From NCBI RefSeq assembly GCF_042432815.1, contig NZ_JBHLWM010000003.1, positions 310,001 through 374,000 of the forward strand: 64,000 nucleotides of DNA. The letters are read 5' to 3'. Under the pieces are notes generated by a model that saw nothing but the letters and a program-made list of their open reading frames with translations, was not told where the DNA came from and ran no database searches. Positions 1-8,051 of this stretch are shown here, piece after piece. This stretch comes from Rhodopseudomonas telluris (lineage in GTDB: Bacteria > Pseudomonadota > Alphaproteobacteria > Rhizobiales > Xanthobacteraceae). The first letter of the stretch is position 1. Every line of letters begins with the position of its first letter. A program made the translations under genes and the position numbers.

Positions 1-197
1 CCGGTGAAGCCGCCGGCCGGATAGATCGCCTCGACGTCGCCGCCGAACCGCTTCACCACCCGCGCCACATTGATGCCCCCGCCGCCCGGATCGCGCTGCT
101 GCGCGGCACAGCGCAGCTTGCGGCTGGGCACCATGCGCTCGACCGAGGTCGACAGGTCGATCGCAGGATTGGGCGTGAGGGTGACGATGTCGACCAT
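1..197 (-). CDS. PfkB-family sugar kinase, N-terminal part (cut by window edge)
   Basis: The gene runs off the left edge; only the first 65 residues are present, starting at the ATG whose complement lies at 195-197. The translation begins MVDIVTLTPNPAID and carries a GGGGINVARV stretch. The TxNPAID opening and the GG-x-NVAR segment are the N-terminal hallmarks of PfkB/ribokinase-fold phosphofructokinases (1- or 6-phosphofructokinase, tagatose-6-phosphate kinase group), where they contact the sugar phosphate. The universal stress protein gene that follows is on the same strand. The exact substrate cannot be told from this fragment. Confidence 0.8.
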   Translation of the reverse strand, partial: MVDIVTLTPNPAIDLSTSVERMVPSRKLRCAAQQRDPGGGGINVARVVKRFGGDVEAIYPAGGFT

Positions 198-601
198 CGC
201 GGGCAGTCTCCAAGTCTGGCGTGCGTGGGGGGAGTTCAGGGTGGGACGTCGGGACCGACGAAGGACGTGAAGGCAGGCAAACGCGGGGTGCCGGCTCGGC
301 ACCAGATCCGAGTCTGGCGGGTGACCGCCGTTCTGCCGTTGACGCGCGTCAACCGGCTACGTGCCGCAATGTCGCAGCAGGCCCTGCTAACTATTTCTCG
401 TGCTGCACGACTGAGTCGTCATCCTGAGGCGCGAGCGCAGCGAGCCTCGAAGGATGCGGCGAAAGTGCGTGCGACTCATCCTTCGAGGCCGCCGCTGCGC
501 GGCGGCGCCTCAGGATGACGGCGGAGGCGTTGCGGTGGCAGCGATGCGATCTGCGACTACCGCAACGTGACGTGCTTATGCGCTGCCGAACGTTCCCCGC
601 C
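198..601. other. Intergenic region with a palindromic repeat
   Basis: About 400 bases between the PfkB gene and the stress-protein gene. Roughly a quarter is the inverted repeat at 418-519; I see no convincing ORF, RNA gene or clear promoter in the rest. Confidence 0.6.
418..519. repeat. Palindromic intergenic repeat (gtcatcctgaggcg family)
   Basis: The left arm starts gtcatcctgaggcgcgagcg and the right arm ends gcgcctcaggatgac, with a second inverted core (cctcgaaggatg / catccttcgagg). The same arms recur at 19820-19928 and, with a ctcatcct start, at 12255-12299 and 28305-28428. It lies between genes and has no coding potential. Confidence 0.85.
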
Positions 602-1426
602 TCAGTGCGACATCACCACCGGCACGGTCATCGACGCCAGCATCTCGCGCGTGACGCCGCCGAGCACGAATTCGCGCAGGCGCGAATGGCCGTAGCCGCC
701 CATCACCAGCAGGTCGGCGGCCGTGTCGGCGACGTGCGACAGGATGGTGCCGGAGACGCTGACGTCCGGCGCGGTGATCACCTTGATGTCGAGCTTGATG
801 CCATGGCGGGCGAGGTGATTGGCCATCTCGATGCCGCGCAGCTCGTTCTCGTCGCGCACCTTGTGGTCGCGCACGATCAGCAATTCGACGGCGGCGGCGC
901 GGCGCAGGAACGGCCGCGCGTCGTTGATGGCACGGGTGGCGGCGCGGCTGCCGTCCCAGCAGCACACCACCCGGTCGAGCTTGACCGCATCTTTCTGGAT
1001 GTAGGGCACGATCAGCACCGGGCGGCCGGAATCGAACAGCACCTGCTCGATCAGCACCTCGTTGTCGCCGTTCTCCGGATCCGACTGCATGACCACCGAC
1101 AGATCGAACCGGCGCGCCATCTTGGGGAAGCGGCCGGACGTGCCGTAGGGCGTCTCCAGCAGATGATGCTCGGCCGATACGCCCTCGCGCTTGCAGGCGG
1201 CCTCGAAGCGCTCGACCGCGCCGCGTGCCGCCGCCTCGTTGGCGGCCAGCATCTTGGTCAGCACCTCGGACGGAAAGTCCGGCATCGTGAAGCTCGGCAT
1301 CGAATCATAAGCGAAGCAGACGCCCGAGACGTGCGCATCGAAGGTCCGCGCGATCGCCAGTGCGACATCGACGACCCGATCCCGCGACGCGCTCTGTTCG
1401 AGATTGACGATGAGATCCTTGATCAT
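602..1426 (-). CDS. Universal stress protein (UspA family)
   Basis: This 274-residue protein starts MIKDLIVNLEQ at an ATG preceded by AAGGGG. Its length is about twice a single Usp domain, as in tandem Usp proteins. The C-terminal half ends with DLLVMGGYGHSRLREFVLGG followed by VTREML and a final VPVVMSH strand. That matches the Gly-rich ATP-binding loop (G-x2-G-x9-G) and last beta strand of UspA domains. Such proteins are cytoplasmic and commonly linked to stress or low-oxygen survival. It is downstream of nothing on its strand except pcm and precedes the PfkB gene, with a repeat in the gap. The family is clear; the role here is inference. Confidence 0.88.
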   Translation of the reverse strand: MIKDLIVNLEQSASRDRVVDVALAIARTFDAHVSGVCFAYDSMPSFTMPDFPSEVLTKMLAANEAAARGAVERFEAACKREGVSAEHHLLETPYGTSGRFPKMARRFDLSVVMQSDPENGDNEVLIEQVLFDSGRPVLIVPYIQKDAVKLDRVVCCWDGSRAATRAINDARPFLRRAAAVELLIVRDHKVRDENELRGIEMANHLARHGIKLDIKVITAPDVSVSGTILSHVADTAADLLVMGGYGHSRLREFVLGGVTREMLASMTVPVVMSH

Positions 1427-1562
1427 GGTACGTCCCCTTGAAGGTGATCGATGGGCGGCGCGGCCGCCGTGGGAAAGAAGTCTGCCCGGCACGGCGCGCC
1501 GGGACCGTATAGCACTGGCAGCGCGGCTCCGGCCGGCTCGCGATGTCGCGCCGGTGCAGCGC

Positions 1563-2294
1563 TCATGTGCGCCTCGTGCGGATCGGCGCGGCGTCGTTGC
1601 GATCCGCCGCGCCCCAGCCTTCGGCGCCGATCAGCGGCACGAAGCGAACGTCGGTGAGGGTCTCGACGGAGAGCTCGGTTTCGGACGCGCGCGTGACGCG
1701 CAGCAGTTTCTGGGCCAGCTGATCGGTACCGACAGGCATCACCAGCCGGCCGCCGACCGCGAGCTGCGCCTTCAGCGACTCCGGCACCTGCGGCCCGCCG
1801 GCCGCCACCACGATCGCGTCGTAGGGCGCATGCTCGGGACAGCCACGACTGCCGTCCCCCTGCCGCACCTCGACGTTGCGAATGCCGAGTGACGCGAGGG
1901 TCGCGCGGGCACGCTCGGCCAGGGGCGCCAGGCGCTCGATGCTGATCACTTCGCTGGCGATTCCGGCCAGCACCGCCGCCGCATAGCCGGAGCCGGTGCC
2001 GACATCCAGGACGCGCTCGCCGCCCTTGAGAGTCAGGGCCGCGATCATGACCGCGACGATGTAGGGCTGTGAGATGGTCTGGTCGCTGCCGATCGGCAGA
2101 GGCGAATCGTCATAGGCATGCGCACGTGTCAGATCCGGCACGAAGACTTCGCGCGGCACCTTGGCGATCGATGCCAGCACGAGGGGGTCGCGCACGCCAC
2201 GGGCACGGATCTGCTCGTCGACCATGCGGGCGCGCTGCGCAGCGAAATCGTTCGGGGCGCGGCCCGTTGAATGCCGAGACTCCGGAGATGCCAT
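1563..2294 (-). CDS. pcm: Protein-L-isoaspartate O-methyltransferase
   Basis: The 243-residue product transfers a methyl group from S-adenosylmethionine to L-isoaspartyl residues and so starts repair of aged proteins in the cytoplasm. The N-terminal MVDEQIRARGVRDPLVL segment, the substrate-loop VPREVFVPD, and the SAM-binding VLDVGTGSGYAAAVLA motif are typical of Pcm. The family is usually 205-225 residues; the extra here is an N-terminal extension. I chose the ATG at 2294 because GGGAGG sits about 6 bases upstream; an in-frame GTG at 2300 is possible. It is divergent from the ChaB-like gene. Confidence 0.92.
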   Translation of the reverse strand: MASPESRHSTGRAPNDFAAQRARMVDEQIRARGVRDPLVLASIAKVPREVFVPDLTRAHAYDDSPLPIGSDQTISQPYIVAVMIAALTLKGGERVLDVGTGSGYAAAVLAGIASEVISIERLAPLAERARATLASLGIRNVEVRQGDGSRGCPEHAPYDAIVVAAGGPQVPESLKAQLAVGGRLVMPVGTDQLAQKLLRVTRASETELSVETLTDVRFVPLIGAEGWGAADRNDAAPIRTRRT

Positions 2295-2530
2295 CCGCAC
2301 CCTCCCTGATCGCCGGCCACTGTCCCACCCCGCTCGAACTGGCCATGATCCTAGAACCGAGGCGCGCGGTGGATTTGATCCGCATCAAGGACGGCGCTGC
2401 GACGGCCACTCCGGCGACGCGCCGCTGCCGCATTCGGGAGCGAGCTTTCGGCCACATTGGTCCGCCAACGCGCCGGCCGCCGCGAACGTCAGCGGCGCCG
2501 GCATGCGTTCGAGGCAACAAAGGGAGCGAC

Positions 2531-2752
2531 ATGCCGTACAGTTCGACCGACGATCTGCCGCCGCCGCTGCAGGTGCGCCTGCCGCTGCACGCGCAGGAGA
2601 TTTACGTCGCGGCGTTCAACAACGCCTTCGCCGAGTACCAGAATCGCGCTCCCGACGAGCAGGAGACCACCGCCCACCGCGTCGCCTGGGCGGCGGTGAA
2701 GAAGCAGTATCGCAAGCAGGGCGAAAACTGGGTGGCCAAGCCGCCGAAGTGA
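2531..2752 (+). CDS. ChaB-like small protein
   Basis: The 73-residue protein starts MPYSSTDDLPP at an ATG preceded by AGGGAG. It shows the ChaB pattern: an N-terminal LPxxLxxxLPxHAQEIY segment, a central AFNNAFAEY, and a C-terminal AWAAVKKQY followed by basic residues. ChaB in E. coli was named as a regulator of the ChaA cation exchanger, but its real function is uncertain, and no chaA is visible here. It stands alone between pcm (divergent) and trxC (same strand, 91 bases on). Confidence 0.85.
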   Translation: MPYSSTDDLPPPLQVRLPLHAQEIYVAAFNNAFAEYQNRAPDEQETTAHRVAWAAVKKQYRKQGENWVAKPPK

Positions 2753-2843
2753 TCATGCGGCTTTATCGGCGTCGTGCCCCAGCATCAGCCGGCTCGCAAT
2801 GACGCGGCGAACGCCTAGATAACTGAGCGAGGAGGCCCCGATC

Positions 2844-3281
2844 ATGTCCGACCATCTCGTGGTGTGCACGCATTGCGGCGGCGTCAACCGGCTGCCGGAG
2901 CAGCGCTCGGCGCTGAGCGGGAAATGCGGCAAGTGTGGAAACAAGCTGTTCGAAGGCCATCCGGCCGATGTCGGCGGCGATCAGTTCGACAAGCAGGTGT
3001 CGCGTAGCAGCGTGCCGGTGCTGGTCGACGTCTGGGCACCGTGGTGCGGGCCGTGCCAGGCGATGGCGCCGGCCTACGAGTCAGCCGCGCGCGAGCTGGA
3101 ACCGAACGTTCGCCTGATCAAGCTGAATTCCGACGCCAATCAGCCGATCGCCGCCCGGCTCGGCATCAGCGGCATCCCGACCATGATCCTGTTCGAGAAC
3201 GGCCGCGAGCGCGCCCGCACCTCCGGCGCGATGCCGGCGGGCGAGATCGTGCGCTGGGTGCGGCAGCACCTGCCGGCGTGA
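2844..3281 (+). CDS. trxC: Thioredoxin 2 (zinc-binding N-terminus)
   Basis: The 145-residue cytoplasmic disulfide reductase has two CxxC pairs at Cys8/Cys11 and Cys28/Cys31, which form the zinc-binding N-terminal extension that separates TrxC from TrxA. The thioredoxin active site WCGPC is at residues 67-71, and the conserved cis-proline appears in GIPTMILF. AGGAGG lies before the ATG (gaggaggccccgatcATG). Its stop codon directly abuts the stop of the convergent Lrp-type gene, inside a 24-base palindrome at 3270-3293. Confidence 0.95.
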   Translation: MSDHLVVCTHCGGVNRLPEQRSALSGKCGKCGNKLFEGHPADVGGDQFDKQVSRSSVPVLVDVWAPWCGPCQAMAPAYESAARELEPNVRLIKLNSDANQPIAARLGISGIPTMILFENGRERARTSGAMPAGEIVRWVRQHLPA

Positions 3282-3293
3282 TCACGCCGGCAG
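3270..3293. terminator. Perfect 24-base palindrome over two abutting stop codons
   Basis: The sequence is symmetric around TGATCA, with arms ctgccggcgtga and tcacgccggcag. It contains the stop of trxC (3279-3281) and the stop of the convergent Lrp gene (3282-3284), so both proteins end in LPA. A GC-rich hairpin here could end transcription from both sides, but there is no T-run on either strand, so the terminator role is inference. Confidence 0.55.
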
Positions 3294-3764
3294 CGGCAAC
3301 GGCCCGCTGAGCTTGTAGCTGCGCATCGCGAACGAGGTGCGGATGTCGCGCACCGTCGGCAGCGCCAGCAGGCCGCGCAGCACGGTCGCCTCGTAGCTGG
3401 CGATATCCGGCACCACCACTTCGAGCAGGAAGTCGCTGTCGCCCGACACCAGATGGCAGGCGATCACCTCCGGCATGGTCTGCACTGCGGCGATGAAGCT
3501 CTCGGCATTGTCGCGGGAATGCCGCTCGACCCGGATGAACGCGAATGCCGTCACCGCCAGCCCGACCGCGGCGCGGTCGATCAGCGCCCGGTAGCTCGCC
3601 AGCACGCCGGCCTGCTCCAGCAGCTTGACCCGTCGCGAACACGGCGACGGCGACAGCCCGACCTTCTCGGCCAGCACAATATTGGGAATCCGAGCGTCGG
3701 CCTGCAGTTCGGCCAAGATTCTCATATCGATCGCATCGAGGGCGATTTTGGCAGGATCGAGCAT
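3282..3764 (-). CDS. Lrp/AsnC-family transcriptional regulator
   Basis: The 160-residue protein has an N-terminal winged helix-turn-helix (DMRILAELQADARI, then LAEKVGLSPSPCSRRVKLLE, about residues 13-55) and a C-terminal RAM ligand/oligomerisation domain with the usual GDSDFLLEVVVPD segment. Lrp-type proteins sense amino acids and often control the gene next to them. It is divergent from the methionine gamma-lyase gene with 110 bases between starts, so control of that gene in response to a sulphur amino acid is a reasonable inference. It converges on trxC with no spare base. Confidence 0.92.
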   Translation of the reverse strand: MLDPAKIALDAIDMRILAELQADARIPNIVLAEKVGLSPSPCSRRVKLLEQAGVLASYRALIDRAAVGLAVTAFAFIRVERHSRDNAESFIAAVQTMPEVIACHLVSGDSDFLLEVVVPDIASYEATVLRGLLALPTVRDIRTSFAMRSYKLSGPLPLPA

Positions 3765-3874
3765 TTGCTGCGCAGCAAAGTGATGAAGATTGCTAATTCG
3801 TACGTCACTGATAGCATGATTGGCAAGTTTGGCGGTGGGTTTCGGGCCATACTGGCCTCACAGGAGCCCCCGCC

Positions 3875-5074
3875 ATGACCGAATCCGCCCGCTCGCCCGG
3901 CTTTGCCACCATCGCGATCCACCACGGCTACGACCCGCTGGCGCATCACGGCGCGTTGAACCCGCCGGTGTTCCTGACCTCGACCTACGCGTTCGCCAGC
4001 GCCGCCGAGGGCGCGGCGCGGTTCGCCGGCGAGGCCGAGGGCTTCGTCTATTCGCGGGTCGGCAATCCGACCGTGGCGGTGCTGGAGAGTCGGCTGGCGG
4101 CGCTGGAGGGCGGCGAGGCCGCGCTCGCCACCGCGTCGGGCGTCGGTGCCCTGACGGCGCTGATCTGGACGCTGCTGAAAGCCGGCGACCACCTCGTCGC
4201 CGACCAGATGCTGTACGGCTGCACCTTCGGGCTGTTCGAGCACCATCTGCCGCGGTTCGGCATCGAGGTGACCTTTGCGGACCTCACCGATCCGGCCAAT
4301 CTGCAGGCCGCGCTACGGCCCAACACCAGGCTGGTGTTCACCGAGACCCCGACCAATCCGAACATGCGGCTGGTCGACATCGCGACCTGCGCCGAGATCT
4401 GCCGCCGCGCCGACGTGCGCCTCGTCGTCGACAACACGTATTGCACGCCGTACCTGCAGCAGCCGCTGGCGCTCGGCGCCGATCTCGTCACCCATTCGGC
4501 CACCAAATATCTCGGCGGCCACGGCGATCTGCTGGCCGGCGCGGTGGTGGGGCCGAAGGAGGTCATCGATCAGCTCCGCTTCGTCGGCGTCAAGGAGCTG
4601 AACGGCGCCTGCATCTCGGCGTTCGACGCCTTCCTGATTCTGCGCGGGCTGAAGACGCTGAACCTGCGCATGGACCGCCACAGCGCCACCGCCACAAGGC
4701 TCGCGCACGATCTGCAGGCCCACCCCGCCGTCGCTGCCGTGTACTACCCCGGCCTCGACAGCCACCCGCAGCGTAAGCTCGCGCAGCAGCAGATGCGCCA
4801 GCCCGGCGGCATGATCGCGCTCGAACTCAAGGGCGGCCTCGCGGCCGGCCGCAGCTTCATGGACAACGTCAAGCTCGCCACCCGCGCCGTCAGCCTCGGC
4901 GACGCCGAGACGCTGATCCAACATCCCGCCAGCATGACCCACGCCACCTACGATCCAGCCGAACGCGCCCGGCACGGATTCACCGACGGGCTGATCCGGC
5001 TTTCGGTGGGGCTGGAAGACTATGAGGATCTGCGCCAGGATTTGCTCGGAGCGCTGGGCGCCGCCGCGAAGTAA
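3875..5074 (+). CDS. mdeA: Methionine gamma-lyase (Cys/Met metabolism PLP enzyme)
   Basis: The 399-residue PLP enzyme should split L-methionine into methanethiol, 2-oxobutyrate and ammonia. The PLP lysine is Lys211 in SATKYLGG. The YGCTFGLF segment places Tyr114 and Cys116 exactly where the characterised Pseudomonas methionine gamma-lyase has them; cystathionine gamma-lyases and synthases usually lack that Cys. The SRVGNPT and ETPTNP motifs of the family are present. CAGGAG precedes the ATG. The divergent Lrp-type gene is the likely regulator. Related activities such as homocysteine or cystathionine cleavage cannot be excluded from sequence. Confidence 0.88.
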   Translation: MTESARSPGFATIAIHHGYDPLAHHGALNPPVFLTSTYAFASAAEGAARFAGEAEGFVYSRVGNPTVAVLESRLAALEGGEAALATASGVGALTALIWTLLKAGDHLVADQMLYGCTFGLFEHHLPRFGIEVTFADLTDPANLQAALRPNTRLVFTETPTNPNMRLVDIATCAEICRRADVRLVVDNTYCTPYLQQPLALGADLVTHSATKYLGGHGDLLAGAVVGPKEVIDQLRFVGVKELNGACISAFDAFLILRGLKTLNLRMDRHSATATRLAHDLQAHPAVAAVYYPGLDSHPQRKLAQQQMRQPGGMIALELKGGLAAGRSFMDNVKLATRAVSLGDAETLIQHPASMTHATYDPAERARHGFTDGLIRLSVGLEDYEDLRQDLLGALGAAAK

Positions 5075-5408
5075 CAGCATCGGCTTAGGCGATCGGCGCC
5101 GCACACTGCAAGAAAACCGGCCGTCGCGCAGGTGATCAGCGGCGTGATCGCCGCGTCGATGTTCGCTGTCGTCCGGAGAGTGCAAAAGGGCACACCTTAC
5201 AAGGCTCACCCGACGACCTGTCACGCGCTCATCGAGGGCGTGACACGCTGCCGAGGCGCGCGGTTCCACGCCGTTCGTCCCAGTGAGGTTCACTCAAATT
5301 ATACCACGATGCAGAGCGCTTTTGCCGCATTGAAAGTTGCTGCTCTGCCGCCCCACCGGCTCATGTTACGATCATACCAGAGTGTGCGCTCGTCTTGGTC
5401 GGGGGAAG
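5075..5408. other. Intergenic region before the GGDEF/EAL gene
   Basis: About 330 bases with no convincing gene. It holds an 8-base perfect inverted repeat (5219-5245) and an AT-richer stretch at about 5293-5390 that is a reasonable place for a promoter, though I cannot assign -35/-10 boxes. Confidence 0.5.
5219..5245. promoter_or_regulatory. Inverted repeat TGTCACGC-N11-GCGTGACA
   Basis: Two perfect 8-base arms at 5219-5226 and 5238-5245 upstream of the GGDEF/EAL gene. There is no T-run after it, so it looks more like a protein-binding operator than a terminator. The binding protein is unknown. Confidence 0.4.
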
Positions 5409-8051
5409 ATGGCCGTTCGTGGAGCATCGTTACGGCAGTCATACCCGCGAGAAGCGCGGGGATGGCATCAGGAGTGGTCGCTCCGCCGAGCGATGCGGAT
5501 GGCGCGCATCGCCTATTGGGAGACGTACAGCGCCGCCGCGACCGAGTTCTGGATGTCGCCCGAGTTCGCGTCGCTCTACGATTTCGAAACGGTCGACGGG
5601 GCGATTCCGATCGCCGCGGTGCGCGACCGTCAGCTGGCCGAGGGCCGCGATGTTCTGCTGGCGCAGTACTTGGCGTGCTGGACCGAGGGGCGGCCCTTTG
5701 CGGTCGAGGCCAAGCTTCTCAAGGCCGATGGCAGTCAGCTCGATTGCGTCGTGCACGGGGAGCCGGAGTTCGACTCGAACGGTCAGGTTCAGCGGGTCTT
5801 CGGTATCATCCGGGACATCACGCCGGAGACGTCCGCGCTACGCCTGTTAGCCGAGAGCGAACAGCGTCTGGCGGACTTCGTCAGCACCGCGTCGGACTGG
5901 TGCTGGGAGAGCGGCCCCGACCATCGGCTGCTGCCCTATCCCAAATCACTCGATGGCAATGACGCCCTGCAAACCGTGGCGTCCGGCGGAAAGGCGCGCT
6001 GGGAGCTGTCCTATGCGCCCGAGGACGCGGACGCCATGGCGCTGCACCGGGCCGACATGGAAGCCCATCGCCCGTTCCGTGATTTCATCTACACCTCGAT
6101 CGGCAATGATGGCTCGCGGATCTGCATCAACACCAGCGGCAAGCCGATCTTCGCCGACGACGGGACATTCCTGGGCTATCGCGGCACGGCGAGCGACATC
6201 ACCCAGCTCGAGGCCGCACGCGCCTTGCTCGACCAGCGCACGCGCGCGCTGGAAGAAGCGCATCAGCTCGGCAAGATCGGGACCTGGCATCACCGGGTGG
6301 AGATCGGGCGAACCGTCTGGTCGCCCGAGCTGTATCAGCTGCTCGGCCTGGAGCGCGACGCGTTCGCGCCGACCTATGATAACACGACGTCCTATTTTCT
6401 CGACGACGACGCCAAACGTCTTCTGAAGCTGCAGGGCCGCGTGCTTCGCGGCGGCAACACGGAAGCCACCGACATCCGCATCCGTCACGCCGACGGCACG
6501 CCGCGCGATCTGGCGATTATCTGCAAGGCGGAGGTCGTCAACGGCAAGATCGTCGGCCTGATCGGCACCGCCCAGGACGTCACCGATCGCAAGGAGGCCG
6601 AGCGCAGGCTCGAGCAGCTCGCCTATACGGATCCGCTGACGGGCCTCGCCAATCGCGCGCTGTTCAAGCGCCGGCTCGCCAGCCTGTTCGAGACTCCGCT
6701 GTCGCCCGACGACCGCAACGCGCTGTTCCTGATCGATCTCGATCGCTTCAAGGAGGTCAACGATTCGCTGGGGCACTCCACCGGCGACAACTTGCTGATT
6801 CATGTTGCGCGCGTGCTGCGGCAACAGCTCGATCCGCAAGCCTTCATCGCCCGGATCGGCGGCGACGAATTCGCGGTGCTGACCAACAGCCCAGGCACGT
6901 CCGCCGAGGCGGCGATCGCGCTTGCCGATCAGTTGATCGCCAAGCTGTCGGTCCCGGTCGATCTCGCCGAGGGCGAGGCGTGTATCGGCGCCACCATCGG
7001 CATCGCCATCCTGCCCGAGCATGGCGCAACCGCGGAGAAGGCCTCGCGCAACGCCGACCTTGCGCTCTACATGGCCAAAGAGGCCGGACGCGGCCGGGCG
7101 CAGCTGTTCGAGCCGATCTACGCCGAGGCGGTCGATCAGAAGCTGGACCTCGGCCGGCGCCTGCGCCGCGCCGTCGAGAGCGGCGACCTCACCACGCACT
7201 ACCAGCCGCAGATCGATCTCAAGACCGGCCGTGTCATCGGCTTCGAGGCGCTGCTACGCTGGAGCCATCCCGAGCGCGGGCCGATCCCGCCGTCGGAGTT
7301 CATTCCGATCGCGGAAAGCACCGGCCTGATCGTCGATCTCGGCCATTGGGTGCTGCGCGATGCCTGCCGGCAGATGCGCGCGTGGATGGATGCCGGATTG
7401 CCGGCGCGGACCATCTCGGTGAACGTCTCCCCGGCGCAGATCTGGAACGGCGATTTCGAGAAGGTCGTGTCGACCGTCCTCGCCGAAACCGGCCTGCCGC
7501 CGGAGCTGCTCTGCCTGGAGCTGACCGAAAGCCTGTTCGTCGATCACACCAAGCAGAAGGTCAGTCATACGCTTGCGGCGTTGTCGAAGCTGGGTATCCA
7601 GCTCGCCCTCGACGATTTCGGCTCTGGCTATTCGTCGCTCGGCTATCTGACGCGCCTGCCGTTCAACTGCCTGAAGATCGACCGCACCTTCGTCGACGGC
7701 ATTGCCACCGTGCCCGAAAAACGCAAACTGCTCGGCGGCATCATCGCGCTGTCCCACGGCCTCGGCATGAGCGTCGTGGCGGAAGGCGCCGAACTGGCCG
7801 AAGAGGTCGACCTGCTCACGGAGTTCGATTGCGACTTCGTGCAGGGCTACGTGTTCTCGAAGCCTGTCGCGGCGGATGAGGCGCCGGGGGTGGCGGCGGG
7901 GATTGAGCCGAAACGAGACCCACGATCTCGTCCAATACGCGCGGCACGGATCGATCGACAACGGATCAAGACTTTAGCTTCGCCCGAGGAAGAGAAGAAT
8001 TTGAAAGAGAGCGCATTGAGCGGGCTGGCGCAGACAGGCGTAGATTTATAA
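5409..8051 (+). CDS. PAS-GGDEF-EAL cyclic-di-GMP signalling protein
   Basis: The 880-residue protein has at least three PAS/PAC-like sensor segments (endings such as VFGIIRDITPE, YRGTASDITQ and LIGTAQDVTDR), then a GGDEF domain (intact GGDEF at residue 484) and an EAL domain (EAL at residue 613, with DDFGSGYSS, KIDRTFV and VAEGAE). Both the cyclase signature and the phosphodiesterase metal-binding residues are present, so it may make or break cyclic-di-GMP. I see no RxxD inhibitory site before GGDEF and no membrane segment. The start was set at ATG 5409, after GGGGGAAG; an upstream TTG at 5337 is possible. The C-terminal tail after the EAL domain is unlike the family, and its last bases overlap the convergent orphan gene. 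Confidence 0.9.
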   Translation: MAVRGASLRQSYPREARGWHQEWSLRRAMRMARIAYWETYSAAATEFWMSPEFASLYDFETVDGAIPIAAVRDRQLAEGRDVLLAQYLACWTEGRPFAVEAKLLKADGSQLDCVVHGEPEFDSNGQVQRVFGIIRDITPETSALRLLAESEQRLADFVSTASDWCWESGPDHRLLPYPKSLDGNDALQTVASGGKARWELSYAPEDADAMALHRADMEAHRPFRDFIYTSIGNDGSRICINTSGKPIFADDGTFLGYRGTASDITQLEAARALLDQRTRALEEAHQLGKIGTWHHRVEIGRTVWSPELYQLLGLERDAFAPTYDNTTSYFLDDDAKRLLKLQGRVLRGGNTEATDIRIRHADGTPRDLAIICKAEVVNGKIVGLIGTAQDVTDRKEAERRLEQLAYTDPLTGLANRALFKRRLASLFETPLSPDDRNALFLIDLDRFKEVNDSLGHSTGDNLLIHVARVLRQQLDPQAFIARIGGDEFAVLTNSPGTSAEAAIALADQLIAKLSVPVDLAEGEACIGATIGIAILPEHGATAEKASRNADLALYMAKEAGRGRAQLFEPIYAEAVDQKLDLGRRLRRAVESGDLTTHYQPQIDLKTGRVIGFEALLRWSHPERGPIPPSEFIPIAESTGLIVDLGHWVLRDACRQMRAWMDAGLPARTISVNVSPAQIWNGDFEKVVSTVLAETGLPPELLCLELTESLFVDHTKQKVSHTLAALSKLGIQLALDDFGSGYSSLGYLTRLPFNCLKIDRTFVDGIATVPEKRKLLGGIIALSHGLGMSVVAEGAELAEEVDLLTEFDCDFVQGYVFSKPVAADEAPGVAAGIEPKRDPRSRPIRAARIDRQRIKTLASPEEEKNLKESALSGLAQTGVDL

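Noticed and set aside
3765..3874. SAM riboswitch before the methionine gamma-lyase gene
   Set aside because: The 110-base gap lacks a conserved multi-stem layout, and it is also the regulator's own upstream region.
5132..5408. Upstream coding region of the GGDEF/EAL gene or a separate small gene
   Set aside because: The frames have poor codon structure and no ribosome site, and the translation looks like random high-GC sequence.
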